DNA of 17,584 nt from Temnopleurus reevesii (lineage: Eukaryota; Echinodermata; Echinoidea; Temnopleuroida; Temnopleuridae), in contig BQKZ01002966.1 in assembly GCA_036244855.1 (NCBI GenBank), positions 1 to 17,584 on the forward strand, read 5' to 3'. A program made the position numbers and the translations under genes. The notes under the pieces were generated by a model. That model was not told the origin of the DNA and did no database searches. It worked only from the letters and a program-made list of their open reading frames with translations. Positions 1 through 14,500 of this stretch are shown here, piece by piece. Position 1 is the first letter of the stretch. Each line of letters starts with the position of its first letter.

Positions 1-4423
<4,423 letters not shown>

Positions 4424-4432
4424 ATTGAAAAG

Positions 4433-4519
4433 GTATGTTGTGATAATGCTGCTTCTTATTCATTGAGAAGTACGTCTAAGGTGGTATAAAGGTAGAAAAG
4501 GGATAGTAGGGAAAATAAA
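4433..4519 (+). promoter_or_regulatory. 3' UTR intron donor, UAGGGA motif and proximal AATAAA
   Basis: A GTATGT donor at 4433 opens an intron inside the 3' UTR. About 70 nt downstream, TAGGGA (4507-4512) matches the high-affinity RNA motif known for hnRNP A1/A2, and AATAAA (4514-4519) overlaps its shoulder. If intron 9 were not removed, this hexamer could serve as a proximal poly(A) signal. No clear GU-rich downstream element is seen, so its use is uncertain. Confidence 0.4.
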
Positions 4520-5846
4520 ATAAGAAAATATTGTCATTCCATGACATTCCTCTCCATAAGGTTTTCCTATTGGTGTGGAGTTTGATTAAACATTTAAATG
4601 CTTGACATCTATTAATATATATTTACATAGGCAGTAGTGCACTTCTTATTATCAAGACGAGTTCTGGTATTTAATATTCCTTCAGGAGAAAGTTTTGATA
4701 CATGTACTTGGTCATTGTACCAATTTCACTGGCATCAACATATGATGTTGGATATTTGAATTTGAAAAAAAAATAGCAGTTGCAGACACAAACTGCTCGC
4801 ACTTATGCACTCTTATTCATGACAGGCAACTATCTACCAAGTATAGTAAATTCCTTAGAAAGAACACACATACATATGGATGGAAATGAACTTGTATTCC
4901 ACATAGATAAGATGTTCCAATGATTAATTTTTTTTTATTCTCTTACAATTATCTGTCAAAGGAAACTAAAAAAAAAAAAAATCACACAATTATTCGATTC
5001 TTGGGAAATTAGGAGGTGAATGATCTTATTTTTGCCAGAACTCGACCTAGGATAGAAATGAGATGTTAGTTAAGTTGTCCCAGATAAGGCTTTTGAAATA
5101 GTCTGATCTTCATCTTAACTTCTCATTGTTTTTTACAAGAAAAAAAATTCCCTATGCAATGCCATATCATGTTAAGTTTGATTATAGTGTAAAGGGACAC
5201 TTGAAGCACCAAATAGGATATTGTAAGTCCATGTGATATAGTTTTGGAAAGCACTTGGAAGCTAAGAGTAGAATTTTTTCTGAAAGTAGGATCTTTATGG
5301 TAAGATAATAGATTGGTAGCTATGCTGTATATTTGTCATACCTCTGCCCTTCTATGGTGTTGCTTGATTCATCGTTTCTTGCATTTTTATCTCGTCTGAA
5401 TCCATAATCTTGTTGGTTGTGTGTAATTTGCAATTTATCACATACAGATAGGAAAGAGAATACAGATAGGATACAGGCGAATCCAACAACAATCCATTAG
5501 ACAGGAAAGCCGATATCTCTGAATAGGCCTCTCTTCTCTTGTACCTCACACATCTCTGGCATAGTATTTGAAGAAATAGGACATCTGAGCTATATTCCAG
5601 GCAGGCCATTATTCATATGCCTGCTTTCATAGGATCGCAACAAGAACGTTCAAGACACAATTCCAGTATAGCTATCTCTTTTAGCTCATGACCCCTCCCG
5701 CTCATGGATCACACTATAGCTACAGTATGATTGTCATTTATACCCATCAGGCAAATATGACTTTGAACTCCACATGTGTGCCCCTTAGATGAATATTGAA
5801 TTTGGAACAGAATAGACTCAATGAACTTCAAAGTCGCGGGTGTACT
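4520..5846. other. No gene seen; probable 3' UTR or 3' UTR intron
   Basis: The stretch is AT-rich with A and T runs. A moderate acceptor (TATTCCTTCAG, AG at 4684-4685) could start a 3' UTR exon of the upstream hnRNP gene. The minus-strand frame at 5352-5609 has no recognisable motif and is treated as chance. Confidence 0.4.
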
Positions 5847-5849
5847 TCA

Positions 5850-6190
5850 AAGGGAATATGATATTGCAGATTGAGTTGATTTTTTAAAGTATACTCTCGA
5901 CTGCAATATTGTTTAACCTTTCCCACATCAAATGCTGATTCTCTTTTAAAGACGGCAATTTTTTCTAGAAATTTCATCACGGGCGGTTCAGGTAATACAA
6001 ATGCTTCAAAGCAACTAATTATACGCTTGACTCTATTTATAATACTATTGAATTTATCTCTATTTCTGCGAACTATAGATTGATCAATGGCTTCTTTTGC
6101 CTTACAGGAATTAATGCCCTCATGCTTTTCATGAAAACTGCAGTTCACAAATCTTCTCGCAAAGATATTGGCCAGATATGGTTGATGTCC
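5850..6190 (-). pseudogene. Decayed TTF/ZMYM1-like hAT transposase fragment
   Basis: Read on the minus strand, 6202-5985 contains RRFVNCSFHEKHEG followed by INSCKAKEAI and then RNRDKFNSIINRVKRI. This resembles the end of the TTF zinc-finger region of hAT-type transposases and ZMYM1-like proteins (pattern F..W..F..HE.S..H..A, then NR..L..II..I..C..Q...LRGHRD). After a one-base frame change at about 5987, the other frame reads ARDE, then NCRL, and after two stops ILQSRVYFKKSTQSAISYS. These recall RGHRD, the NF..LL segment and the NA.Y.SKTTQN.II segment, in the correct order. Three stops, the frameshift and missing downstream domains mark it as dead. The match is by eye, in part across frames, so it is tentative. 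Confidence 0.42.
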
Positions 6191-6704
6191 TCCACATCGC
6201 ATACCTTCCTTCCATTATGGGGGATTTTGCCTCAGTGCTTTTGCTAGTTGGGCATGGAACACCAAAAAGATGACTCATTAAAAGATATTCTGCACAATAT
6301 TCCTGTAATGCAAAGCTGAAATATGTCTGATTATGTCACGGTTTAGCCAAATAATGGAAGAATTATCCTTTTTTGGATAGCTAGAAATCTCTCTCCGATT
6401 ACTGACAAATTTAAGGAGCCGTTGCACAGTATATACCTCCAGAAAAAAATCTTTCAATGACTCCGATGATAAAATATTCATTCCCTACAATGAAATCTGC
6501 CATGTTTCTGGGATAATCATGTATATATGTACAGATTATGTGTTATCGTAAACTACTTCAAGTATAAATTGTTCTTTTGTCATGTTATAGAATTTGTCAA
6601 AAAAAAATTATGTCTCAAGATTTAAACTGTAAATGAAGATTTTTGTGAATCAAATGTAAATCAGGATGAACATATAATTATTCTTGGTTACCTGTTGTGG
6701 TCAA

Positions 6705-6745
6705 AATAAAGGATACTGTTTTTTTTTGTTTTTTTTGTTCTGAAT
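6705..6745 (+). terminator. Likely poly(A) signal with U-rich downstream element
   Basis: AATAAA at 6705-6710 is followed within 10 nt by two long T runs broken by G (about 6719-6738), and TGTA words occur upstream. This is the best cleavage/polyadenylation signal after the hnRNP stop codon, and it may end a long 3' UTR form. A possible acceptor for the terminal exon is TTGCCTTACAG (AG at 6106-6107). Confidence 0.45.
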
Positions 6746-9427
6746 CCACAACTCGAAATCTAGTGACGACATCTTTTCAACATTTTGTCTAATTATTCAA
6801 GTTATATTCAAATTGTTTTTTTAGTTGCTACAAAAATCTGAGATGTCAGTAAATCCTTTGTTGAAATAGTTTCATTTTGGGGGATGTTTTCTTTATATCT
6901 CAAAATACTTCTTCTGTTGTTACATATACATGAACTCCAAATAATGTCCTCCTTTATAGCAAAATGTTTACATTCATTTCTTCATCACTCCCAAAATATT
7001 ATTTTTCCAGGTTGGCATCTCTGTATGCTTCGCTTCAATATGCTTTATAAAAAGAGGGGGAAAGAAAAACAAGACGTCCCAACCATATTGAATTAGGAGG
7101 AAGCAATATTTTTTTTATCATTCCAAAACCACATTTTCATTGGTTTTCATATTTTTTTCATGATAATTGGACTACACACACCTACAAGCGTTATTTTAAT
7201 CTATGAAGGTTGGGAGGTCTGAAAACGCAGTAATTATCAACTGTCATCTTTGCCACTTATGAAATAGACTGATTTATTATTTATCTGGCAGAGAGTCAGG
7301 TTATTAAATCTGTATAGTGTTTTGGGGTTTAATTTATTTTCAAGATGGTTCAGGAATGTTACATCTAAGTTGCCATGAATGTTGTGTATCAGTGTTTTTA
7401 TTAAAAAAAGTGATTATGAATTAAAAAAATTTCTGTGGATAGTGAAAGTTATCTTTGATAGTCTCGTTTCCTTGCAGTTCTACATAAACCTTGCAACCAT
7501 TATCCAGATATTCTTTGCAAACACAAGTAAAGGCTTATTACTGGCATTGATTTATAATGCATGAATACATGGCGATCTTTGGGGAATTTAAAAGAATGGA
7601 AAAAAAAAAAGACAGCTATTGATTGGAAGGGTCAGGTTTTTCTTTCAAATATTGCTTTAGTGCGTGATTCATATTCTTCTGTCTTGCAAATGACATTCAT
7701 GAAGCACTCTTTCTTGATATTTATGAATTTGTTTTTAAAAGAGATTATTTTTAAAAAAAGAATAAATTGCTATTTGTTTCTCTATATATATTTGAGTTTC
7801 TATGGAGGGAGAGTATCGACAATGTGGAATTTGCCAAGAATTTGAATTCAATTTTTTTTCTTATTTCCCTGTCAGCATTTGTCAGTTTAAAAAAAACAAA
7901 ATTAGACCCTTGACCATTTTAGCAAATGTAACGTTATCGCAAAGATTATTGGTTGCAGGGATTTTATCTCTTACATTTTGCTTAGTGTTAATAATATATT
8001 GTTAAATTCCTGCATACATTCTACAAGACAATTATGTTGCCAGTACCTGCAGACATTCACCAATTGCTCATACCTCTGTAATTGGTATCTTCGAATTGTA
8101 TGATTCTACAATCTTGCCAAGTAGAAACTTCAGGGAAAGAAGAAATTTTGAACTTTGAGGAAAAAAAAAATACTTATATGGCTTATAAGACATACACACA
8201 AGGAGAAGAGAATTTGATCATACCCCGACTTCCGTGATTATTTGACTTTGGCAAGGTTCAATCTATTTCAATTCTGTGAGACAGCTGGGACAGATTCTAC
8301 TAGTAACCAACAGTTTCTGAGATTCGACATATCAGTTTCTTCGATTCTTCATACTTCAGACAGTTGGCTAGTTCCATCAAATCATAGGCAATAGCTAGTC
8401 ATGATTCTTCTTGCCATAGGCCGGTGTTCCTACTAAACATTGGTTTTTATGCTTGCCAAGTTTCTACTCTCTGAAATTGAAAAGAACATAGGATTCTCCA
8501 AAGTTATAGGTAGAGTATATACAGGTATTTTCTTTTAGCATATAGGTGTCTTTGTGATGCATTGTTTGATGTCAATGATCTTTGATATGTAAGAATATGA
8601 AAGGTGATGATAAGCATTCAAAACTCTTCAAAAATAATATTTTTAATGAGTTGATCTGATCAACCAAATCCCTGTTCTTGTCTTAATTATATAGAAAGTG
8701 TGAAGCCACTTTGATTCTCAGTTGTGACCTTTTGAATTTCTGAATAAGCAGGATGACAACAAAAAATGTACTGCATCTGCCCCTTCAACAATTCAATTTA
8801 ATTCCTAAATAAAATACAGGACTAGTTAAAGAATTGCACGAGATCAAATATGGACAAAAATGTTCTCTAAGCTGACATATACATACATCTTGCCAATTAG
8901 AGGGTTACAAGAAAGTTTTAATGATTTGCCCATCGATAGATGCGAAAGTCAATTTTTAGTCTGTGAACCAATTGAAAGCAATGCATTTTTTTGCAAGACA
9001 GCTTCATTTATCTGAGTTGCTGTTGATTTGAAAATCACATTTGATTTGCTTGTGATTGCATCATGACTTCATCATCAACAAGGACAGTCATCAGAGATTT
9101 TAAAAAATGCAAATTTGGAAGAAATATTTATGCTATCAAACTTTTTCTGTTGACAATTACATTTCATTTTGTTTTCATATTTCATGAATGTGCCCGTAAC
9201 TTTGGAATGTTCTTAATATCCTATGGCTATGATTTCTAGTATGGGGGATGTGTATCAAGAATCTAGACAGTCACTAGTACAAACCATTCAATGTCATACA
9301 ATGTTGAAGTAACTTGTATCCTTGCGATTTAATCGTATTAATATGAGTTGAAAAGAAATTTATTTCAGGGGGATCATATGCCTTTAGGAACTATTGATGA
9401 GGTGTTTTAAGAATGGGATTTGTTTAA
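6746..9427. other. No gene seen in 2.7 kb of AT-rich sequence
   Basis: The open frames here (for example 7379-7564, 7561-7845 and 7802-8005) are rich in Phe/Ile/Lys/Leu, as expected from AT-rich DNA, and have no motif. Isolated acceptor-like sites occur (ATTTTTCCAG ending 7010, TTTCCTTGCAG ending near 7477) without convincing partner exons. AATAAA at 8808-8813 lacks a clear downstream element. Confidence 0.5.
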
Positions 9428-9429
9428 TA

Positions 9430-9603
9430 CAGGTGACTCTGCCTAAGTCGAATCTGTTGGGACCACACAAATCTGTTCGACTTATGAGAATTTCGACTTA
9501 GAAGAGGCTAATAACACTGGTTTTCTATGATTTGTTCCAGAAAATCACATCGACTTAGGCAATTATCTGACTTAGACAAGTTCGGCTTAGGCAGAGTTGA
9601 CTG
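9430..9603. mobile_element. 174-bp MITE with TA target duplication, family A
   Basis: The left end CAGGTGACTCTGCCTAAGTC and the inverted right end CAGTCAACTCTGCCTAAGCC match at about 17 of 20 positions. TA flanks both sides (9428-9429 and 9604-9605). Inside, GTTGGGACCA follows the left repeat, a motif also present in inverted form in the other MITEs here. There is no coding capacity. Small size, CAG-type ends and a TA duplication fit non-autonomous Tc1/mariner-pogo elements. Confidence 0.8.
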
Positions 9604-9605
9604 TA

Positions 9606-10886
9606 TTAAAAAATTTACCCCAGACAAAAAAGGGCTTTAAGTGAATGGGGAACACAAGTTAACTCAGAAACAAGCAGCAAAATAAGATCATCAGCTATGA
9701 TTCTTAAAATTTCTGCAATTCCTCCGATGGGGAGCCTTGAAGATTGCAACTTGGACTGAATCTACCCTTTTATTGTAAAAATGGAAAACAAATTAAAAAA
9801 AGATATCTTATGACCAAAATGTTTTGACTTTGAGTATAATAATAAATATTGTTGAGGAAAATAGACCATATTGTGCAAGTTAGCTAATTGTCAATGTTTA
9901 ACACATCTGCTACTTTTAAAAATTTTGTTTTGTCAATGAATGACCAACATTAGATCTGAAATAAAAGGAGGTGGAAAAAAATGTTGCCTCGAAATATCTG
10001 CACCACCCAAAACAAATGTTACTGGTATTTGAAATTTGCCTGTGTGAATATTTGCACAAGAAGTTCTAGGAAAAATAATACAAAGAATGCATTGATCATT
10101 AACATGAGACTCAAAATTAAAAAAAATTTTTTTTCGAGTATACCGCTTATGATGTAAGCATTAAAATGAAGCATAACCCAATATTGAATACATCCTCTAG
10201 GCAATATTTGAGGTGAATTTTACAATGCAGATACTGAGTGAAATGTTTTACACCTATTTTCACATAGATACAGCGGGAGATCCTAACGCCCCATATATTT
10301 TTATTTGAATCTTGTATTTAAGAAATAATGATAAAGAATGGTTGAGGATTATGACAATATACATTTTCTTCACCTCACTCCTTACTCTGCAATTTGACAA
10401 CACTTGGTCGCATCGCATTGTATATGATGAGCTCAACATTCTTCTTCATTACTGACATGAAATTTTACATGTTCCCAATTTTCTCATAATAATTCACTTT
10501 ACTCTTGGGCAAAATACACACAAAAATGGATTTCATTTTGATTGTTTCACTTCGGTATGGATTCACATTTTAGCCTGTTTAGTGGAGCGAGAGACATGTA
10601 CCAACCAAAATTACGTAGTGCGAAAATGATAACTGTTTGGGGTATCCTACAAACCCTTTTTTTTTTTTGGCGTAGTGTATATTGAGGAAAGAGACCGTCT
10701 ACATATTTTGCCCAAGAGTAAAGAAAATATAGAACTTTAGATACAATTAAGAAACTATGACATTTCAAATGCATTATTAACTTGTTTTGAACCATGAATT
10801 TGGCTTTGAAAATGTTGTCCCTTTTTTAAACGCTGTACAGATCAGGAGGAAAGTTGATCCCTTATCAATTTCTTCTCTTTTTTCAG
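9606..10886. other. No gene seen
   Basis: AT-rich sequence. The minus-strand frames at 10019-10204 and 10547-10795 show no motif, splice support or family resemblance. The end of the stretch is a long pyrimidine tract leading to the acceptor at 10885-10886. Confidence 0.5.
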
Positions 10887-10965
10887 TATCTTCTGGAAAG
10901 CCAAAGAGGAAACACAATCTGCTATGTATTGTGTGCTTATTCCAGCATGAGCGGACGCTATTTGG
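10887..10965 (+). ncRNA. Candidate non-coding exon A
   Basis: A very strong acceptor (TTCTTCTCTTTTTTCAG, ending 10886) and a good donor (TTTGG|GTAAGC, GT at 10966) define a 79-nt exon. Two frames are open across it, but neither continues far after joining to exon B. I therefore read it as a UTR or lncRNA exon. It could be a distal 3' UTR exon of the upstream hnRNP gene, which has an open 3' UTR donor at 4433. Confidence 0.45.
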
Positions 10966-11115
10966 GTAAGCTGTGCTATATATGAATACATTCCACCCTA
11001 TTTATAAGATCACCGATGATAAGATCTTGTCAAAACAAGATGATTTGTAGGGCCTTGTTTTTATTGTATTTTAGCCCTCATATATCTCCTACAAGGCTTC
11101 AATGTAAATGAGGTA

Positions 11116-11293
11116 CAGTGGAACCTCGTTATAAAGAGGTCGGATATAGCGAGATACCTGTTACAACAATGTGATTTTGTTGGTCCCAGCACTTTATAGT
11201 TCTTTGTTTTTTTTACCCTGATATAGTTAGGAACCTGTTACAACAAGGTAATTTTCATGGTCCCAAGGACCTCGTTATAAAGAAGTTTCACTG
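11116..11293. mobile_element. 178-bp MITE, TA-flanked, family B
   Basis: The left end CAGTGGAACCTCGTTATAAA is mirrored by the right end, whose complement reads CAGTGAAACTTCTTTATAAC. TA lies at 11114-11115 and 11294-11295. Two internal TGGTCCCA copies and repeated CTGTTACAACAA motifs suggest an internally duplicated structure. This is a non-autonomous pogo-like element with no coding capacity. Confidence 0.8.
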
Positions 11294-11310
11294 TACAACT
11301 GTATGATGTA

Positions 11311-11463
11311 CAGTGGAACCTTGTTAAAACGCAGTCCTCTAGACCACGAAAATTACCTCACATCAGGAATCAGGAATCTTGAGATATTGGGATAGGGAAG
11401 ATATAAAAATACAAAAAGCTTGGACCATAAATATTGTTGTGTTATATCCTAGAGGTTCCACTT
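11311..11463. mobile_element. 153-bp MITE, TA-flanked, diverged family B copy
   Basis: It starts 17 bp after the previous element. The left end CAGTGGAACCTTGTTAAAAC pairs with the right end AGAGGTTCCACTT, followed by TA (11464-11465); TA also precedes it (11309-11310). The terminal G of the right end is replaced by T, and the interior has diverged, so it is an older copy. Confidence 0.65.
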
Positions 11464-11604
11464 TACCGCTTTGCTATCACAACCCTGAGATAAATTCTAA
11501 AGATTTGTTAATCTTGGGTATTTTCTATTTTATTACAATTGTATTTGCTTACTTCAGTCAATTTACACTTCATATGTTTGGTAATTAGCAGAGATGACAC
11601 CCCT

Positions 11605-11773
11605 CTGGAATATGCATGATGATGAAACTGAAATGTGAATTACCAAACAGTTCAACAAAATACTTTCTAATAAGAGAAAGAATATAGTTATTGTCCTTTC
11701 TCTTAATAGAAAATATTTAGTACAGCTGTTTGGTGATTCACATTTCAAAACCTTACCACAATGCATATTCTGG
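11605..11773. repeat. Long hairpin of about 169 bp
   Basis: The left arm from TGGAATATGCAT through AAATGTGAATTACCAAACAG to TAAGAGAAAG pairs with the right arm CTTTCTCTTAATAG through CTGTTTGGTGATTCACATTT to ATGCATATTC. The arms are about 75 bp each with few mismatches and a 15-bp loop. It lies in the intron between candidate exons A and B. It may be an unclassified MITE or a long RNA hairpin. No target duplication was found. Confidence 0.75.
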
Positions 11774-11887
11774 AAGGTTGACTTTTTTTTGTATTTTTTA
11801 CCCTTGGATTGGGATCCAAAGAAGTCTTTGGACCAGAAGATCCTATAAATTTACTTATTGCATTTATACATTTTATCATATTTCTAG

Positions 11888-11951
11888 GTGCTTGGAATCT
11901 ACAAGACTGACAAAAGGATTTGGTTTTTGATGGAAGAATTTGAAGTTCCAG
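11888..11951 (+). ncRNA. Candidate non-coding exon B
   Basis: The acceptor ATCATATTTCTAG ends at 11887, and a consensus donor CCAG|GTAAGT starts at 11952. The exon is 64 nt. One frame is open throughout and contains ATGGAAGAATTTGAAG. That frame continues into exon C and stops at 13029-13031, giving a possible 39-residue small ORF. No family is recognised. Confidence 0.45.
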
Positions 11952-12933
11952 GTAAGTTCCACATATTTGCAGGTTGTTTATACAAAGAAGACCTCTTTCT
12001 TTATGCTGTAATGAAACGAGGTAGAATAAAATTTGTTTGAAATGTACTGAAATTTACTACTAGAGCTCGACCCTCTTCAAAGATACCTGTGTGAACATGT
12101 GGTAAAGTGCATAGAGAATTACTGGTAACTACCCAAATGGAATATCGGAGGACACATGACTGTTTGGCTTACATTAGATAATTAATAATTTTTTTTTGTA
12201 AAATTTGTTCCTCAAAATTATTTCGCCATTGGAAACTATTGATTTTAAGATATTCAACTTGGGCAAAAGGCAGAGTTGACTGTCTTTGACAAGTAGAAGT
12301 GAAGATGTAATACATCAATATTTATTCTGTGTTTATTTATTTTTCAGGAATTCCCATTTAATACGAGTATGCTTTAATATCTCGCATATTATATTATTTG
12401 AAAATGTCAGATATTCCAACCTACCAACAGTTCATATTTTAGAACAAATCATATGAAACCTGTCTTATTATGTCTGCAAACACCTCATTTACACTTAGCC
12501 AGTTAACAGGCGATATTTCTAAGGGGATTTTGCTTCAATGTTGCAAAATGCTACGGGCATTTTCATGCATGCTTTTAACAAGACTTTAATTTAAAAATGT
12601 TTTATATTGGCGTTTGCAAATTAACTGCATCTTTGTTGCAACACTGATAAAGCACCACCAATGGTTATGTTGATTAATGTCCAGCTATGTTGTCTGTATG
12701 TCCAGGAAAAGCATAATGTTTCACTCGAGGTTTTCTTCTCAAGGCTGAATAAGATATGGGTGGATTGTCTCCTAAATAGACAGATTTTCTTGTCTTCAAA
12801 AATAACCTGTGAGTCTGTATAGGAATAGATGATTTTTTTTTTCATTTAGCTTCAATACATTAATTTGATAAGTAAGAAATTATTACTTGTATTGACACTA
12901 ATCCATTGTTTTTATTTGCATTCTGATTTACAG

Positions 12934-14024
12934 TGCTGTTGGCATGGTGTCCCCTATTCTCAACTTTACACCGAATTTCTGGAGACGTCGTGCATAATCT
13001 GAGGAAGCAGAGGAGACACAGAGGGATTTAGGATGTTAGAATTCGGACGTGTGACGTATTTTTGTCAAGAAACCAGGACAGAAGTGGAAATTCTTTGAAT
13101 GTGAAATAAGGTCTCAGGAAATTATGCACCCCACAGAAAATTTTTCCTTTTTTGTCAGAACTTTTGGCTAAGTCCAGCCTTTCGTAATAATTCCAGAATT
13201 TTCCACAATATTGTTCTAATCAAGGGATGATTGTCAATTGAAAACCAATATTTGGCAAAGTTTTTAGTATACTTATTTTCATTTTCTTTTTTTTTTCAGT
13301 TTTTTTTTTAATCACAGAAAATGAAAAAATATCTAAATAAAAATCTAGGAACCAGTTACAATGACTTTCGGGACTTCCATGACATGTGTGTGATTTTGCT
13401 TTGATTTTGTTTTTGTTATTGAAGAGAAAAGAAAAGTTAAGATCAGCCATTTTATAGGGTTTGTTGATCATGATGGAGGACAGCTTGAAACACATAGCTT
13501 GAAACTATTCTTACGAACTCGAGTTGTAGTAGAAGTCGTGCGTAAGTTGATCCTAGCAACCACAAATCAAAAATAGCTGCCAGAGAGAGGAGGGTTTTCC
13601 TGCCACGCGAGGACCCTTTAGAGGGACTAAATGACATCAAGTTGGGGAAGGCATACAGATTTGGTAGGAGGGGAATCCTCCATCTGGTCGACCTCCTGGC
13701 AGAAGACTGGAGATTCCGAATACGAAGAAACAAGGCGCTGTCGGTGGTCTTACAAATTTTTAAAGCTTGAATGTGCAATCTTTTATCACATGCAGCTGAT
13801 GATATAAACCTTAAATCAGGAAAAAAAGTTGTATTTATCATCCAATTTTTAAAAAGTTAATAAATTTTTATTACAAACTTCAAGAGGCTGTTTTTGTGAA
13901 TTATTTTTGTATAGTAAGTCTATGTCAGTTGTCAGAATGAAAATGGAAACTTGTAACAGAGGTATAAACAAAGGATTTGCAGACCTGCCAACCTTCTGGA
14001 ATATAGTTGAAACTCTGCAATAAA
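12934..14024 (+). ncRNA. Candidate terminal exon C with two poly(A) hexamers
   Basis: The acceptor TTCTGATTTACAG ends at 12933. No strong donor follows nearby, and AATAAA occurs at 13859-13864 and 14019-14024, so this may be the last exon of the + strand transcript. It contains a Harbinger transposase fragment (13576-13770). The 3' end is uncertain; the second hexamer has some T/G-rich sequence downstream, neither being decisive. Confidence 0.35.
13546..13770 (+). pseudogene. PIF/Harbinger (HARBI1-like) transposase N-terminal fragment
   Basis: Between TAA (13543-13545) and TGA (13768-13770), 74 codons are open. The part from 13576 reads AARERRVFLPREDPLEGL, then KAYRFGRRGILHLVDLLAED, then RRNKALSVVLQIFKA. 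This matches the N-terminal region of Harbinger transposases/HARBI1-like nucleases, with the ordered pattern R.VF..R.DPLE, YRF.R.GI..L.DLL and RN.ALS..LQ. In intact members an ALRF.ATG helix and the DDE nuclease follow; here the frame stops instead. No terminal repeats or 3-bp duplications are seen. The longer minus-strand frame over the same bases is its shadow. Confidence 0.75.
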
Positions 14025-14040
14025 GAAATGCGATAAAATA

Positions 14041-14170
14041 ATATTGCGGATGTAAAGAGGTCATCTGGTCCCCGGTCCTTGCAATTTTGCTTTTCTACCC
14101 TGACACAACAAAATTCCAGCTTTGTTTTTCGCTGATGGTCATACGCACCTCATACTGAGTTTCAACTGTA
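14041..14170. mobile_element. Truncated family B MITE relic
   Basis: An internal AAAGAGGTCATCTGGTCCC stretch and a right end GAGTTTCAACTG followed by TA (14169-14170) match the neighbouring copy that ends at 14351. The left inverted repeat is not recognisable. Confidence 0.5.
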
Positions 14171-14196
14171 TTGATGACTAGTATGTGGCTTGAGTA

Positions 14197-14351
14197 CAGT
14201 GAAAACTCGGGTTAATGAGGTTCTTAGGACCATGATAATCTCTTTATGGCAGGATTAAGAAACAAAAAGTTATAGTGCTTGGATTAGATTTTTTACCTCT
14301 TTATGTCGGGAATTTTGTTCTTTCAGATCTCTATATAGCGAGTTTCAACTG
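14197..14351. mobile_element. 155-bp MITE, TA-flanked, family B
   Basis: The left end CAGTGAAAACTCGGGTTAAT and the right end TATAGCGAGTTTCAACTG are inverted and imperfect. TA is at 14195-14196 and 14352-14353. The interior carries TTAGGACCAT, the family's GGACCA motif. There is no coding capacity. Confidence 0.7.
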
Positions 14352-14422
14352 TATTCATATTTGATATGAATTTGATTGTTGGCATATACATGTAGTATAC
14401 AGAAAGACAAGATGTACTGATA

Positions 14423-14500
14423 CAGTGGCATCTTGGTATAAAGAGATCTGATATTCCTCATATAAAGAGGCAATAGTTTGGTCCCAGCCCTAATGTTCCT
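14423..14500. mobile_element. Left half of a family B MITE
   Basis: TA then CAGTGGCATCTTGGTATAAA, followed by CATATAAAGAGG and GGTCCCAGCCCTAA, matches the left half of the other copies. The right terminal repeat is missing within the expected distance. Confidence 0.6.

Noticed and set aside
7379..8005. Three adjacent plus-strand frames of 61-94 codons
   Set aside because: Composition is what AT-rich non-coding DNA yields; no motifs, no splice pairing, no family resemblance.
8650..8665. Short palindrome GTTGATCTGATCAAC
   Set aside because: It is too short and isolated to support a regulatory or mobile feature.
11730..11930. RNP1-like string TKGFGF at the end of an open frame in exon B
   Set aside because: There is no other RRM feature, and a stop follows at once. 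Chance resemblance.
13452..13841. Minus-strand open frame of 129 codons
   Set aside because: It is antisense to the + strand Harbinger-like fragment, whose motifs are clear; the minus translation has no recognisable domain.
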